From Catenuloplanes atrovinosus (lineage in GTDB: Bacteria > Actinomycetota > Actinomycetes > Mycobacteriales > Micromonosporaceae), in contig NZ_JAVDYB010000001.1 of the NCBI RefSeq assembly GCF_031458235.1, forward strand, positions 6,000,001-6,064,000: a stretch of DNA of 64,000 bases. Reading direction: 5' to 3'. The translations under genes were made by a program, and so were the position numbers. Shown here in pieces: positions 33,263 through 42,010 of the stretch (the stretch's first letter is position 1; every line of letters begins with the position of its first letter). Under the pieces are notes generated by a model that worked only from the letters and a program-made list of their open reading frames with translations, ran no database searches and was not told where the DNA came from.

Positions 33263-34051
33263 TCAAACCCGGTGAAGCGGCAGCCAGCGAGCGGCGAAGT
33301 CGACGACGGCGGGCAGCGCGGCGAGCGTGCCGGTCCCGGTGCCGGCCGGCCCGGTGCGGACCGGGACGAACTCGGCGAGATCAGCGCCGATCAGCTCGAA
33401 ATCGGACTCGTCGAACGCCACGTCCTCCCAGGTCGCCCACGTGCGCGCGCCGTCCGGGCCGCGAACCGCGCCGCCCTCGGTGTGCCGGGGCGCGGCACCC
33501 CAGCGGTACTCGGCAAGGTGGAACGCGGTGCACGTGTCCCAGCCGGTGCCGAGCATCAGCACGTCCGCGCCGAGCCGGTAGAGCCCGCCCAGCGGCGAGG
33601 TCTCGCCGAGCCCGTCATCGAGCGCGTGCCCGGCCGTGATCTCCGCGGCGCGCGGCCCGAGCGCGGCGAACGACACCTGCGGGTGGTCGCTGCGGCGCGC
33701 GCCCGGCCAGGTGCGCACCTGCTCCGCGACCGCGCCCATGGCCCGGCTCGGCGTGCGCGCCGGGTCGAACGCGGGCGTCTCGGCGCGGATCACGTCCCAC
33801 CACTCCACCGGCACCGGCGGCGCGGCCCAGCGGGCCGGGTCCGAGTTCACCGGCGTGTGCGTGGGGACGACCAGCGTGCCGTCCGGGCCGAGCACGTCGC
33901 GCAGCGCCAGCACCACCGCCTCCGCGCCGCCGCACACCCAGCCGATCGCACGCAGCGAGCAGTGCACCAGCAGGACGCCGCCGGGACGGACGCCGAGCGC
34001 GGCCAGGTCCGCGGCCAGCGAGGACCGGGTCGGCGGCAGCAGTGAGATCAC
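33263..34051 (-). CDS. AAC(3)-family N-acetyltransferase
   Basis: The protein of 262 residues belongs to the Antibiotic_NAT (AAC(3)) family, which acetylates the 3-amino group of aminoglycosides with acetyl-CoA. Family marks are LLVHCSLRAIGWVCGGAEAV, GTLVVPTHT, FDPARTPSRAMGAVAEQVR, SDHPQVSFAALGPRA and LGTGWDTCTAFHLAEYR. It is a full-length member, so it may confer intrinsic aminoglycoside tolerance or act on another amine. GTG start overlaps the stop of the upstream hydrolase gene by four bases. Confidence 0.88.
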   Translation of the reverse strand: MISLLPPTRSSLAADLAALGVRPGGVLLVHCSLRAIGWVCGGAEAVVLALRDVLGPDGTLVVPTHTPVNSDPARWAAPPVPVEWWDVIRAETPAFDPARTPSRAMGAVAEQVRTWPGARRSDHPQVSFAALGPRAAEITAGHALDDGLGETSPLGGLYRLGADVLMLGTGWDTCTAFHLAEYRWGAAPRHTEGGAVRGPDGARTWATWEDVAFDESDFELIGADLAEFVPVRTGPAGTGTGTLAALPAVVDFAARWLPLHRV

Positions 34052-34860
34052 TTCGGGACGATACCGGCCCTGGTCAGGATCGCGTCGGCCAATTCCCGGG
34101 GCGCCCGCTCCGGAATCCAGTGGTCGACGCCGGGCAGCTCGACGAACCGGTAGTCCGCGCGCACGTACCGCGCGGTGCGTTCCGCGCCGGTGCGGCCGAG
34201 CGCGGGGTCGCGGTCGCTCCAGACCAGCGCGGTGGGCACGTCGATCGGCGGGGTGCGGAGCGTGCTCTGCGCCCGGTACCAGTTCAGCGCCGCGGTCAGC
34301 GCGCCGCGCTCGCGCATGCGGGAGACGTACCGGTCGGCGCGCGCGGCGATCAGCATGCCGCGCAGCGCGCGGGCGCCGAACGCGAGCAGCACCGCCTCGG
34401 CCAGGAACCGCCGCCGGAACAGCAGCATGTACGCGGAGCGCCGGCGCTGGTCACGGTCGTTGCGCACCGCCCAGGCGAACGCGTGCGGGTGGGGCACGGA
34501 GACCGCGGTGAGCGTGCGCACCCGGTCCGGGTGTTCGCCGGCCAGCGCCCAGGCCACGGCCGCGCCCCAGTCGTGCCCGCAGACGTGCGCGGACTCCAGG
34601 CCGAGCGCGTCCAGCACCGCCACCGCGTCCGCGACCAGCTCGTCGATCCGGTACGCCGCGGCGCCGGACGGCCGCGCGCCGGGCGAGTATCCGCGCTGGT
34701 CCAGCGCGTACGTCCGCATCCCGGCCGCGTGCAGGTGCGGCACCACCAGGTCCCACTCCGCGCTGTGCTGCGGGAAGCCGTGCAGCAGCAGGATCGGCTC
34801 GCCGTCGGCCGGCCCGCCGGCGAACACGTCGAACGTCAGCCCGCGAGCCGCTATGAGCAT
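34048..34860 (-). CDS. Alpha/beta hydrolase, epoxide-hydrolase type
   Basis: The protein of 270 residues has HGFPQHSAEWD (oxyanion loop), CGHDWGAAVAW with an Asp nucleophile as in epoxide hydrolases and haloalkane dehalogenases, an acid in VWSDRDPALG and the catalytic His in LPGVDHWIPE. The Asp nucleophile makes an esterase unlikely. An N-terminal or lid Tyr pair needed for epoxide opening is not certain. It is coupled to the acetyltransferase gene downstream; substrate unknown. Confidence 0.88.
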   Translation of the reverse strand: MLIAARGLTFDVFAGGPADGEPILLLHGFPQHSAEWDLVVPHLHAAGMRTYALDQRGYSPGARPSGAAAYRIDELVADAVAVLDALGLESAHVCGHDWGAAVAWALAGEHPDRVRTLTAVSVPHPHAFAWAVRNDRDQRRRSAYMLLFRRRFLAEAVLLAFGARALRGMLIAARADRYVSRMRERGALTAALNWYRAQSTLRTPPIDVPTALVWSDRDPALGRTGAERTARYVRADYRFVELPGVDHWIPERAPRELADAILTRAGIVPK

Positions 34861-34912
34861 TTCTCGACCTGCCGTTCCGGGGGCGGCCCGCTTGGGAGTG
34901 GTGGAGAAACAC

Positions 34913-35638
34913 TCATTCGTACTGCTGCTTCGGGGCCGGAATCTCCTGCCACGTCTCGACCTCCAGGTATGGCACCGTCGCCTCGTTGACCGGGTCCTTG
35001 GCCGTCTGTGCGGTGTACGCCCCGGTGACCTCGATCCAGGTGTCCGAGGGCACGTTCGCCGGCACGTTGCCGCTCAGCCCGACCTTGATCGGCCGGCCGT
35101 CGGCGGCGCAGCAGCTGAGGATCATGCGCGCCAGCATGGGCTGCCCGTCCGGGCCCTGCGTGACGAAGCCGGTCAGCAGCAGCCGGCGGTCGGTCAGCGA
35201 GCGCCCCTCGTCGAAGACCGCGCGGGAGGCGTAGTCGAGCATGGTGATCTCGACCGGGTCGCCCTCGGGCAGCGGCGGGTAGTCGGACTCGGCCTGCCGG
35301 CCGGCGAGCGCGGTGCCGGACTGACCGGCCGCGTACGCCCCGAGCGCGGGCGGCGCCACCAGCAGCAGCCCGAGCACCGGCAGGATCAGCAGCCAGCCGA
35401 CGCGCGGCTCGTGGTGCGCGTGGCCGTCACCGTGGTCGTGATCGTGGACCTCGGCGCGGGACGGGCGCAGGTCGTACCAGAGCGTCATCACGCCGGCCGC
35501 GATGAGCAGCAGCGCCGAGGCGATCAGGAACGGTTGCAGCGCCTCCTTGACGTACCTCAGATAGAGGTCGCCGATCGACGCCTTCAGGATCGCGCCGCCG
35601 AACAGCAGCATGATCACCGCTTGAGCCTGCCGGTTCAC
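34913..35638 (-). CDS. TIGR03943/DUF1980 membrane protein, permease partner
   Basis: The protein of 241 residues has two N-terminal spans (VIMLLFGGAILKASIG; FLIASALLLIAAGVMTLW), a His-rich cytoplasmic loop (EVHDHDHGDGHAHHEP), a third span (WLLILPVLGLLLVAPPALG) and an extracytoplasmic DUF1980 domain that includes the Cys pair of ILSCCAADGRPIKVG. It starts inside the stop of the YraQ-type permease (GTGA overlap), the standard pairing for these two families. The His loop suggests metal binding. Exact substrate unknown. Confidence 0.87.
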   Translation of the reverse strand: MNRQAQAVIMLLFGGAILKASIGDLYLRYVKEALQPFLIASALLLIAAGVMTLWYDLRPSRAEVHDHDHGDGHAHHEPRVGWLLILPVLGLLLVAPPALGAYAAGQSGTALAGRQAESDYPPLPEGDPVEITMLDYASRAVFDEGRSLTDRRLLLTGFVTQGPDGQPMLARMILSCCAADGRPIKVGLSGNVPANVPSDTWIEVTGAYTAQTAKDPVNEATVPYLEVETWQEIPAPKQQYE

Positions 35639-36675
35639 AACAGCACCCACCCCATGCCGGAAGCCACCAGCACCGCCGCCACGAACGTCGCCGGCGCGAA
35701 CCGGGTGGCGAAGCGGCGCCCGAAGACACCGATCTGCATCGAGATCAGCTTGAGGTCGACCATCGGGCCGACCACCAGGAACGCCAGTCGCGCGGTGAGC
35801 GAGAACTGGGACAGCGAGGCGGCCACGAACGCGTCCGCCTCGGAGCAGATGGACAGCAGCACGGCGAGCACGGCCAGCGCGAGCACGGCCAGCACCGGCT
35901 GCTCGGCCAGGGTCTGCAGCCACGCCTCCGGCACCACCACGTTGATCGTGGCGGCCGCGGCGGCGCCGACCACCAGGAAGCCGCCCGCGTGCGTGATGTC
36001 GTGCCGGGCCGCGGCCCAGAACGCCTGCATCTTGGAGACGCCCTCCAGGTCCGGGCGGTGTGGCAGCTTGATCCACTCGGCCTTGCCGACGCGCAGCCAG
36101 AGCCAGCCCATCAGCATCGCCACGATCAGGCTCGCGGCGGCGCGAGCCACCACCATCTCCGGATTGTTCGGGAACGCGACCGCGGTCGCGGCCAGCACGA
36201 TCGGGTTGATCGCGGGCGCGGCCAGCAGGAACGCGAGCGCGGCGGCCGGGGTGACGCCGCGCCGGATCAGCGACCCGGCGATCGGCACCGACCCGCACTC
36301 GCAGCCGGGCAGCACCACGCCGGCCGCGCTGGCCACCGGGACCGCCAGCGCCGGGTGCCGGGGCAGCGCCTTCGCCCAGAACGAGCGCGGGACGAACACC
36401 GCGATCACCGCGGACAGCAGCACGCCGAAGACCAGGAACGGCACGGCCTGCACCATCACCGAGACGAAGACCGTGGTCCAGGTCTGCAGGATCGGTGCGG
36501 AGATCAGGCCACCGAGTGGGTTGCGGAAGATCACCAGCAACACGAGCAGGACGGCGAGCACCTCGACCGACCCGATCCGGTCGCCGAGCCACTTCCGGCG
36601 CGGCGGTTTGGGATCGGGTGGCGGCGGGGCCGCCCAGTCGATCTCGTCGCCCGAGAAGGTCTGCGTCACACCCAC
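35635..36675 (-). CDS. YraQ/ArsP-type permease
   Basis: The protein of 346 residues is a DUF318-family permease with about eight spans. The conserved motif VVLPGCECGSVPIAGSLIRR, APAINPIVLAAT and the second-half SICSEADAFVAASL are present; the CxC of GCECGS is a family hallmark. Members move organoarsenicals or unassigned metal-related solutes. It is followed by its usual TIGR03943 partner. A Zur box is not apparent upstream, where only about 60 bases separate it from the riboswitch transcript. Confidence 0.9.
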   Translation of the reverse strand: MGVTQTFSGDEIDWAAPPPPDPKPPRRKWLGDRIGSVEVLAVLLVLLVIFRNPLGGLISAPILQTWTTVFVSVMVQAVPFLVFGVLLSAVIAVFVPRSFWAKALPRHPALAVPVASAAGVVLPGCECGSVPIAGSLIRRGVTPAAALAFLLAAPAINPIVLAATAVAFPNNPEMVVARAAASLIVAMLMGWLWLRVGKAEWIKLPHRPDLEGVSKMQAFWAAARHDITHAGGFLVVGAAAAATINVVVPEAWLQTLAEQPVLAVLALAVLAVLLSICSEADAFVAASLSQFSLTARLAFLVVGPMVDLKLISMQIGVFGRRFATRFAPATFVAAVLVASGMGWVLL

Positions 36676-36733
36676 AACCCTAGCCGGAACCCCCCGCTCA
36701 CCCTGAGGTAGCGTCGGGAGACAACTTCACATC

Positions 36734-36820
36734 CGACAGGGGAGCGCACAGCGCTGAGAGTGCGGCAGAGTCGCCGCAGACCCTCAACCACCTGATCTGG
36801 GTAATGCCAGCGCAGGGAGT
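36734..36820 (+). ncRNA. TPP riboswitch (THI element)
   Basis: The conserved core is visible in order: ACAGGGGAGC, GCTGAGAGTG, a variable stem, GACCCT, ACCTGATCTGGGTAATGCCA and GCGCAGGGAG. This is the thiamine diphosphate aptamer. It precedes ykoE by about 90 bases, so it senses ThDP and turns off import when the cofactor is plentiful. Confidence 0.95.
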
Positions 36821-36840
36821 TCGGTCGTCACCTCATCGCC

Positions 36841-36901
36841 GCGCCACGAGTCCGTCCACCGGGCCCGTGGCGCGCGTCTTCCCCCCATCGTGTTCAGGGG
36901 G
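36841..36901 (+). promoter_or_regulatory. Riboswitch expression platform
   Basis: A stem GCGCCACG / CGTGGCGC (36841-36848 with 36866-36873) is followed by CCCCCC (36881-36886) that can pair with the Shine-Dalgarno run GGGGG (36897-36901). No T-run follows the first stem. The likely mechanism is translation control through masking of the ribosome site. Confidence 0.65.
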
Positions 36902-36910
36902 CATACCGTC

Positions 36911-37498
36911 ATGAGCAACTCTTCCAACAGATGGCGCACCGTCGACATCGTCGTCGCCTCGGTGATCGCCGCCGCGTTCGGCGTGGTCTTCTGGGCGTGG
37001 AACCTGCTGTGGGGCGCCACGGACGCGGCGTTCGCGTTCTTCCCGCCCGTACACGCGGTGATCTACGGCGTCTGGCTCGTCCCCGGCGTACTGGCCGGGC
37101 TGATCATCCGTAAGCCCGGCGCCGCGCTCTACGCGGAGACGCTGGCCGCGATCATCTCCGCACTGCTCGGCAACGCCTGGGGCACCACGGTGATCCCGCA
37201 GGGCCTGCTCCAGGGGTTCGGCGCGGAGCTGGCGTTCCTGGCGACCGGCTACCGCTCGTTCCGGCTGCCGGTCGCGGTGCTGTCCGGGCTGCTGGCCGGG
37301 CTCGCGGCCGGGCTGTGGGACACGTTCGTCTACTACGCCGCGAACGAGCTGTGGGCGTTCCGGGTCCCGATGATCGTGATCACCGCGCTGAGCGCGGCCG
37401 TGATCGCGGGCGCCGGCGGCTGGGCGCTGACCCGCGCGCTGGCCGCCACCGGCGTGCTGGACCGGTTCCCGTCCGGCCGCGACCGGGCCCCGGTCTAG
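36911..37498 (+). CDS. ykoE: ECF transporter S component, thiamine-pathway type
   Basis: The protein of 195 residues has five to six spans and the YkoE pattern: TVDIVVASVIAAAFGVVFWAW near the N terminus and LGNAWGTTVIPQGLLQGFGA. YkoE proteins bind the hydroxymethylpyrimidine part of thiamine or thiamine itself. ATG nine bases after AGGGGG. It is the first gene of ykoEDC under the TPP riboswitch. Which ligand is imported is not resolved by sequence. Confidence 0.92.
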   Translation: MSNSSNRWRTVDIVVASVIAAAFGVVFWAWNLLWGATDAAFAFFPPVHAVIYGVWLVPGVLAGLIIRKPGAALYAETLAAIISALLGNAWGTTVIPQGLLQGFGAELAFLATGYRSFRLPVAVLSGLLAGLAAGLWDTFVYYAANELWAFRVPMIVITALSAAVIAGAGGWALTRALAATGVLDRFPSGRDRAPV

Positions 37499-38890
37499 AT
37501 GCGGGCCGACGTCCGGGGCTTCGGGTGGCGGTTCGCCGGCCGGCGGGACTGGGCCGTGCGCGGCCTGGACCTGACCGTGGAGGCCGGCGAGCGCGTGCTG
37601 CTGCTCGGTGCCTCGGGCGCCGGCAAGTCGACACTGCTGGCGGCGCTCGCCGGCCTGCTCCCCTCCGACTCCGGCGAGTCCGAGGGCACGATCAAGGCCG
37701 ACCGTCCGGGGCTGCTCTTCCAGGACCCGCAGGCGCAGCTGGTGATGAGCCGCAGCGGCGACGACGTGGCGTTCGGGCTGGAGAACCTGGGCACGCCGCC
37801 GGGCGAGATCTGGCCCCGGGTGGACGAGACGCTGGCCCGCACCGGCTTCCGGTACGGCCGGGACCGGTCCACGGCCGCGCTCTCCGGCGGCGAGGCGCAG
37901 CGGCTGGCGCTGGCCGGCGTGCTCGCCATGCGGCCCGGCCTGCTGCTGCTCGACGAGCCGACCGCGAACCTGGACCCGGCCGGCGCCGTGCTGATCCGCG
38001 ACGCGCTGGCCCGCGCGCTCGCCCCGGACACCGCGCTGATCGTGGTCGAGCACCGGGTGGCCGAGGTGCTGCCGCTGGTCGGCCGCGTGGTGGTGCTGGC
38101 GCCGGGCGGCGGCGTGCTGGCGGACGGCCCGCCGGACCGGATCTTCGCGGAGCACGGCGCCACGCTGGCCGAGGCCGGCATCTGGGTGCCCGGCCGTCCG
38201 ATCGCGCCCCGGCGGGCGTCCCGCGCGGCCGGCGACGAGCTGCTGCGCGCCTCGCGCGTCGCGGTCCCCGGCCGCCTGCCCGAGACCGACCTGGCGGTAC
38301 GCGCCGGGCGCGTGCACGCGGTCCTCGGCCCGAACGGCGCCGGCAAGTCCACGCTGGCCCGGCTGCTCGGCGGCCTGCTCGCCCCGGGCGCGGGCGCGGT
38401 GCGGGCCGCGCCGGCGCTGGCCGGGCCGGACGCGTCCCGTCCGCCGCACCGGTGGCGCGCCGCCGCGCTGGCCGGCCGGATCGGCTCGGTCTTCCAGAAC
38501 CCGGAGCACCAGTTCCTCGCGGGTACGGTCCGGGACGAGCTCGCGCTCGGCCCGCGCCGCCTGCGCCGCCCGCCCGCGGAGGTGACCGCGACCGTGGACG
38601 GCCTGCTCGACCGGCTGCGGCTGACCCGGCTGGCCGGCGCGAACCCGTTCACGCTCTCCGGCGGCGAGGCGCGGCGGCTGAGCGTGGCGACCGCGCTCGC
38701 GGCCGGCCCGTCCGTGCTGGTCCTGGACGAGCCCACGTTCGGCCAGGACCGTCGCACCTGGACCGAGCTGGCCGACCTGCTCGCCGGGCTGCGCGACGAC
38801 GACGGCGCCGCGGTCGTCGCGGTCACCCACGACCCCGACTTCGTCACCGCGCTCGCCGACGACGTCACCACGCTCGGAGCCGGCTCGTGA
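37499..38890 (+). CDS. ykoD: ECF transporter ATPase, two fused ABC domains
   Basis: The protein of 463 residues carries two ATPase modules. Module one has GASGAGKST, LSGGEAQRLALAG and LLLLDEPTANLD; module two has GPNGAGKST, LSGGEARRLSVA and VLVLDEPTFGQD. It energises YkoE with YkoC. The start codon immediately follows the ykoE stop and the stop overlaps the ykoC GTG, so the three are translationally linked. Confidence 0.94.
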   Translation: MRADVRGFGWRFAGRRDWAVRGLDLTVEAGERVLLLGASGAGKSTLLAALAGLLPSDSGESEGTIKADRPGLLFQDPQAQLVMSRSGDDVAFGLENLGTPPGEIWPRVDETLARTGFRYGRDRSTAALSGGEAQRLALAGVLAMRPGLLLLDEPTANLDPAGAVLIRDALARALAPDTALIVVEHRVAEVLPLVGRVVVLAPGGGVLADGPPDRIFAEHGATLAEAGIWVPGRPIAPRRASRAAGDELLRASRVAVPGRLPETDLAVRAGRVHAVLGPNGAGKSTLARLLGGLLAPGAGAVRAAPALAGPDASRPPHRWRAAALAGRIGSVFQNPEHQFLAGTVRDELALGPRRLRRPPAEVTATVDGLLDRLRLTRLAGANPFTLSGGEARRLSVATALAAGPSVLVLDEPTFGQDRRTWTELADLLAGLRDDDGAAVVAVTHDPDFVTALADDVTTLGAGS

Positions 38891-39657
38891 CGCCGGTCCT
38901 GGCCCGGCGGAACCCGGCCGCGAAGCTCGCCGCCGCGCTGCTGTTCTCGCTGCCGCTGATCGTGACGCTGGACCCGGTCGCGCCGGCCGTGGCGATCGCG
39001 GTCGAGCTGGCCGTGCTGCCGCTGGCCGGCGTGCGCCCGCTGACCCTGCTGCGCCGGGCCGCGCCGCTGCTGCTCAGCATCGGCGGCCTGCTGGTCACCG
39101 TGCTGCTGTTCGCGGCCGACCGGTCCGGCGCCGTGCTGCTGGACGCCGGCCCGCTCACGCTCACCACCGGCGTGCTGTGGACCGCGCTCGGCCTGACCCT
39201 GCGCGTGGTGGCGGTGGCGCTGCCCGGCCTGATCGTGCTGGCCACCACGGACCCGACCGACCTGGCCGACGCGCTGATCCAGAACGCCCGGTTCTCGCCG
39301 CGGTTCGCCATCGGCGCGCTGGCCGCGTTCCGGATGGTGCCGCTGCTCACCGACGAGTGGCACGCGCTGGCCGCGGCGCGCCGGGCCCGGGGCGTGGACG
39401 CGGGCGGCAACCCGCTCACCGCCGTACGGATCTTCGCCTCGACCGCGTTCGCGCTGCTGGTGGGCGCGATCCGGCGGGGCGTGCGGCTGGCCACCGCGAT
39501 GGACGCGCGCGGCTTCGACGCGCGCACCCCACGGACCGTGGCGCGGCGGCAGCGCTTCGGCCCGGCCGACGCGGTGCTGATCGTCGCGGCCGGCGGGCTC
39601 AGCGCGACGGCGCTGACCGTGAGTGCGCTGGTCGGCACGTTCCGGCCGATCTTTTGA
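38887..39657 (+). CDS. ykoC: ECF transporter transmembrane (EcfT) component
   Basis: The protein of 256 residues has five spans and the EcfT coupling motifs AARRARGV and AMDARGFDA, which contact the ATPase grooves. GTG start in a four-base overlap with ykoD. It completes the thiamine or pyrimidine importer. The next gene is separated by about 100 bases with its own ribosome site. Confidence 0.93.
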   Translation: MTPVLARRNPAAKLAAALLFSLPLIVTLDPVAPAVAIAVELAVLPLAGVRPLTLLRRAAPLLLSIGGLLVTVLLFAADRSGAVLLDAGPLTLTTGVLWTALGLTLRVVAVALPGLIVLATTDPTDLADALIQNARFSPRFAIGALAAFRMVPLLTDEWHALAAARRARGVDAGGNPLTAVRIFASTAFALLVGAIRRGVRLATAMDARGFDARTPRTVARRQRFGPADAVLIVAAGGLSATALTVSALVGTFRPIF

Positions 39658-39761
39658 AGATCAATGCGCATGTTCGCATACGTGCCCACGACACGTCACC
39701 CTCCGTTTGCCCGGGAAGACGAGCGTGACCATCGGATCATCGCGAACTCAGGAGATGCGAC

Positions 39762-41483
39762 ATGGGCCACGGCCACCCGCACACCCACGATCATGACCAC
39801 GGTCACTCCCACGACCACGACGGCGCTCCCACGCCGGAGGCGCTCGACCTGTCCATCCCGGACAGCGAGCTCTCCCCCGCCGACGTGAGCCGCCGGGGCT
39901 TCCTGCGCAGCGCGGGCCTGCTCGGCGCCGCGGCCGGCCTGACCGGCGCGGGCACCGCCGCGGGCGTGCTCGGCACGCCGGAGATCGCGGTCGCGCACAG
40001 CGGCTCCACCAAGCAGGGCGACTTCACCTGGCGCGCCGGCGACCACCACATCCACACGCAGTACAGCAGCGACGCCAAGTACCGGGTCGCCGACCACGTG
40101 CAGCACGGCGTGGCGTACGGGCTGGACTGGCTGGTCATCACGGACCACGGCGGCGCCACGCACGCCAAGATCGGTGTCGAGAAGGTCAACCCCGACATCG
40201 TCGCGGCCCGCGAGCTGTTCCCCGAGGCGCTGGTCTTCCAGGGTCTGGAGTGGAACATCCCGGCCGCCGAGCACGGCACGATCATCGTCCACCCCGGCAA
40301 GAAGGAGGTGGAGGTCCTCAAGGAGTTCGAGAACAACTTCGACGGCAGCGTCAAGGGCGCCAGCTCCCAGTCCGCCGCGAACGAGGCGCTGGCCATCGCC
40401 GGCCTCAACTTCCTCGCCGCCGCGAAGAAGGCCCGCCGGGTCAACGACGCGATGTTCTTCGCGAACCACCCGTCCCGCAAGGGCCTGGACTCGCCGCACG
40501 AGATCCGCGGCTGGCGCGACGCGCAGCCGGAGATCGCGCTCGGCTTCGAGGGCGCGCCCGGCCACCAGGCCGCCGCCATCCCCACCGCCAACTTCGGTCC
40601 GGGCGGCGGCCGTGGCTTCTACGACAGCAGCCCGGGCGCGGACTCGTTCCCGGGGTACCCGCTGGAGAGCTACCGGACCTGGGGCGGCTTCGACTGGATG
40701 ACCTCCACGGTCGGCGGCCTCTGGGACAGCCTGCTCGCCGAGGGCAAGCCGTGGTGGATCACCGCGAACTCGGACTCGCACAACGTCCTCTGGGACACCT
40801 CGGTCCGCGGCGCGAACAGCGACTTCAACGCGAACGGCCGCTACAACGACCCGCAGCACGGCTTCAAGCCGGACGTGACCGCCGGTGACTTCTGGCCGGG
40901 CTTCTACAGCCGCACCCACGTCGGCGCCGCCGGCGGCGACTACCGCCACCTCATGGACGGCCTGCGCGCCGGCCGCGTCTGGGTGGACCACGGCGGCCTG
41001 ATCAAGTCGCTGGACGTGCGCGCGCGGGTGCAGGGCGACCGCAACCGCAAGGGCGGCACCCCGCTCGGCGGCGTGCTGAAGGTCCGCAAGGGCACCCCGG
41101 TCGAGGTCACCATCGACGTCGAGCTGGCCGACAAGCCGAACTGGGCGCAGTTGCTCCCGGTGCTGGCCCGGGTCGACCTGATCATGGGCGCGGTCACCGG
41201 TGCCGCCGCGAACCGCGACGTGTTCACCGCGCCGCAGACCAAGGTGGTCAAGTCGTTCGAGGTCGCGAAGGGCAAGAAGACCGTCTCCTTCACGTACTCG
41301 TTCGGCCGGGTCTCCTCGCCGTTCTACTTCCGCGTGCGCGGCACGGACGGCAACTTCACCCAGACCGGCATCTACGGCGCCGCCGTCGACCCGGTCGGCC
41401 CGAAGCTCGACGTGGTCGGCGACGCTGACCCGTGGCTGGACCTCTGGTTCTACGCGAACCCGATCTGGGTCCTGCCCTACTGA
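39762..41483 (+). CDS. CehA/McbA-type PHP-fold phosphoesterase with His-rich N terminus
   Basis: The protein has 573 residues. It starts with a His-rich stretch (MGHGHPHTHDHDHGHSHDHD), then a twin-arginine signal (SRRGFLRSAGLLGAA), so it is exported folded, with its metals. The PHP domain shows GDHHIHTQYSSDAKY, LVITDHGG, FQGLEWNIP, NHPSRKG and ANSDSHNV, the metal ligands of CehA/McbA-type hydrolases. The C-terminal domain is beta-rich. Substrate is unknown; a phosphodiester or carbamate is possible. The N-terminal His run precedes the signal region and may bind zinc or nickel. CAGGAG lies seven bases before the ATG. Confidence 0.88.
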   Translation: MGHGHPHTHDHDHGHSHDHDGAPTPEALDLSIPDSELSPADVSRRGFLRSAGLLGAAAGLTGAGTAAGVLGTPEIAVAHSGSTKQGDFTWRAGDHHIHTQYSSDAKYRVADHVQHGVAYGLDWLVITDHGGATHAKIGVEKVNPDIVAARELFPEALVFQGLEWNIPAAEHGTIIVHPGKKEVEVLKEFENNFDGSVKGASSQSAANEALAIAGLNFLAAAKKARRVNDAMFFANHPSRKGLDSPHEIRGWRDAQPEIALGFEGAPGHQAAAIPTANFGPGGGRGFYDSSPGADSFPGYPLESYRTWGGFDWMTSTVGGLWDSLLAEGKPWWITANSDSHNVLWDTSVRGANSDFNANGRYNDPQHGFKPDVTAGDFWPGFYSRTHVGAAGGDYRHLMDGLRAGRVWVDHGGLIKSLDVRARVQGDRNRKGGTPLGGVLKVRKGTPVEVTIDVELADKPNWAQLLPVLARVDLIMGAVTGAAANRDVFTAPQTKVVKSFEVAKGKKTVSFTYSFGRVSSPFYFRVRGTDGNFTQTGIYGAAVDPVGPKLDVVGDADPWLDLWFYANPIWVLPY

Positions 41484-41995
41484 TGTCCACCGTCCATCTC
41501 GGGCTGAGCCTGGGACACGCCACCGACCCGGACGCCGAGCACTGGCTGTCGGACCACCTGCCGGCCGCGCTCGCCGTGCCGGGCCTGGTGGCGTGCACGC
41601 ACAACGTGCCCTCGCCGTACCCGCACGTCGCTCTGAGCTTCGCGGCTCCCGAACACGTCGACCTGCCCGAGACGGACCCGGAATTGCGGGCGGCGGCCGA
41701 CGAGGCCGCCGCCCGGCACCGGGACCGCGTGTCCGGACGCGCGGTCATCTTCCCGGGCGTCGAGGCGCTCACCGGCACGCTGACCGCGGCCGAGATCCTG
41801 GAGCTGAGCGCGATCGAGCGCGTCGCCGTGCTCGGCGGCGCCGACGCCGCCCCGGACGCGGTCGTCGAGACCCGCGACTTCGTCCGCCCGCTGATCCGCT
41901 CCGGCAGGCTGGAGCTCGTGCTGGTCCCGATCGTCGGCGGCCGGTTCGCGCCCTTCGAGGTGCCCAACCCGACCCCCTGCTGCGCCGACCACTGA
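41483..41995 (+). CDS. Hypothetical protein coupled to the CehA-type gene
   Basis: The protein of 170 residues starts in a one-base overlap with the previous stop (TGATG), so the pair is translationally coupled. It has a ferredoxin-like N-terminal segment (STVHLGLSLGHATDPDAEHW) and ends with NPTPCCADH, a Cys-Cys-x-x-His that could bind metal. No family recognised. Confidence 0.72.
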   Translation: MSTVHLGLSLGHATDPDAEHWLSDHLPAALAVPGLVACTHNVPSPYPHVALSFAAPEHVDLPETDPELRAAADEAAARHRDRVSGRAVIFPGVEALTGTLTAAEILELSAIERVAVLGGADAAPDAVVETRDFVRPLIRSGRLELVLVPIVGGRFAPFEVPNPTPCCADH

Positions 41996-42010
41996 GCGGG
42001 ACCGGCGCCG

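Noticed and set aside
33263-34051. Acquired resistance cassette
   Set aside because: Base composition and coupling with the neighbouring gene are normal, and no integron, transposase or flanking repeats are seen.
39658-39761. Zur box before the CehA-type gene
   Set aside because: No sequence in this gap comes close to the Zur consensus.
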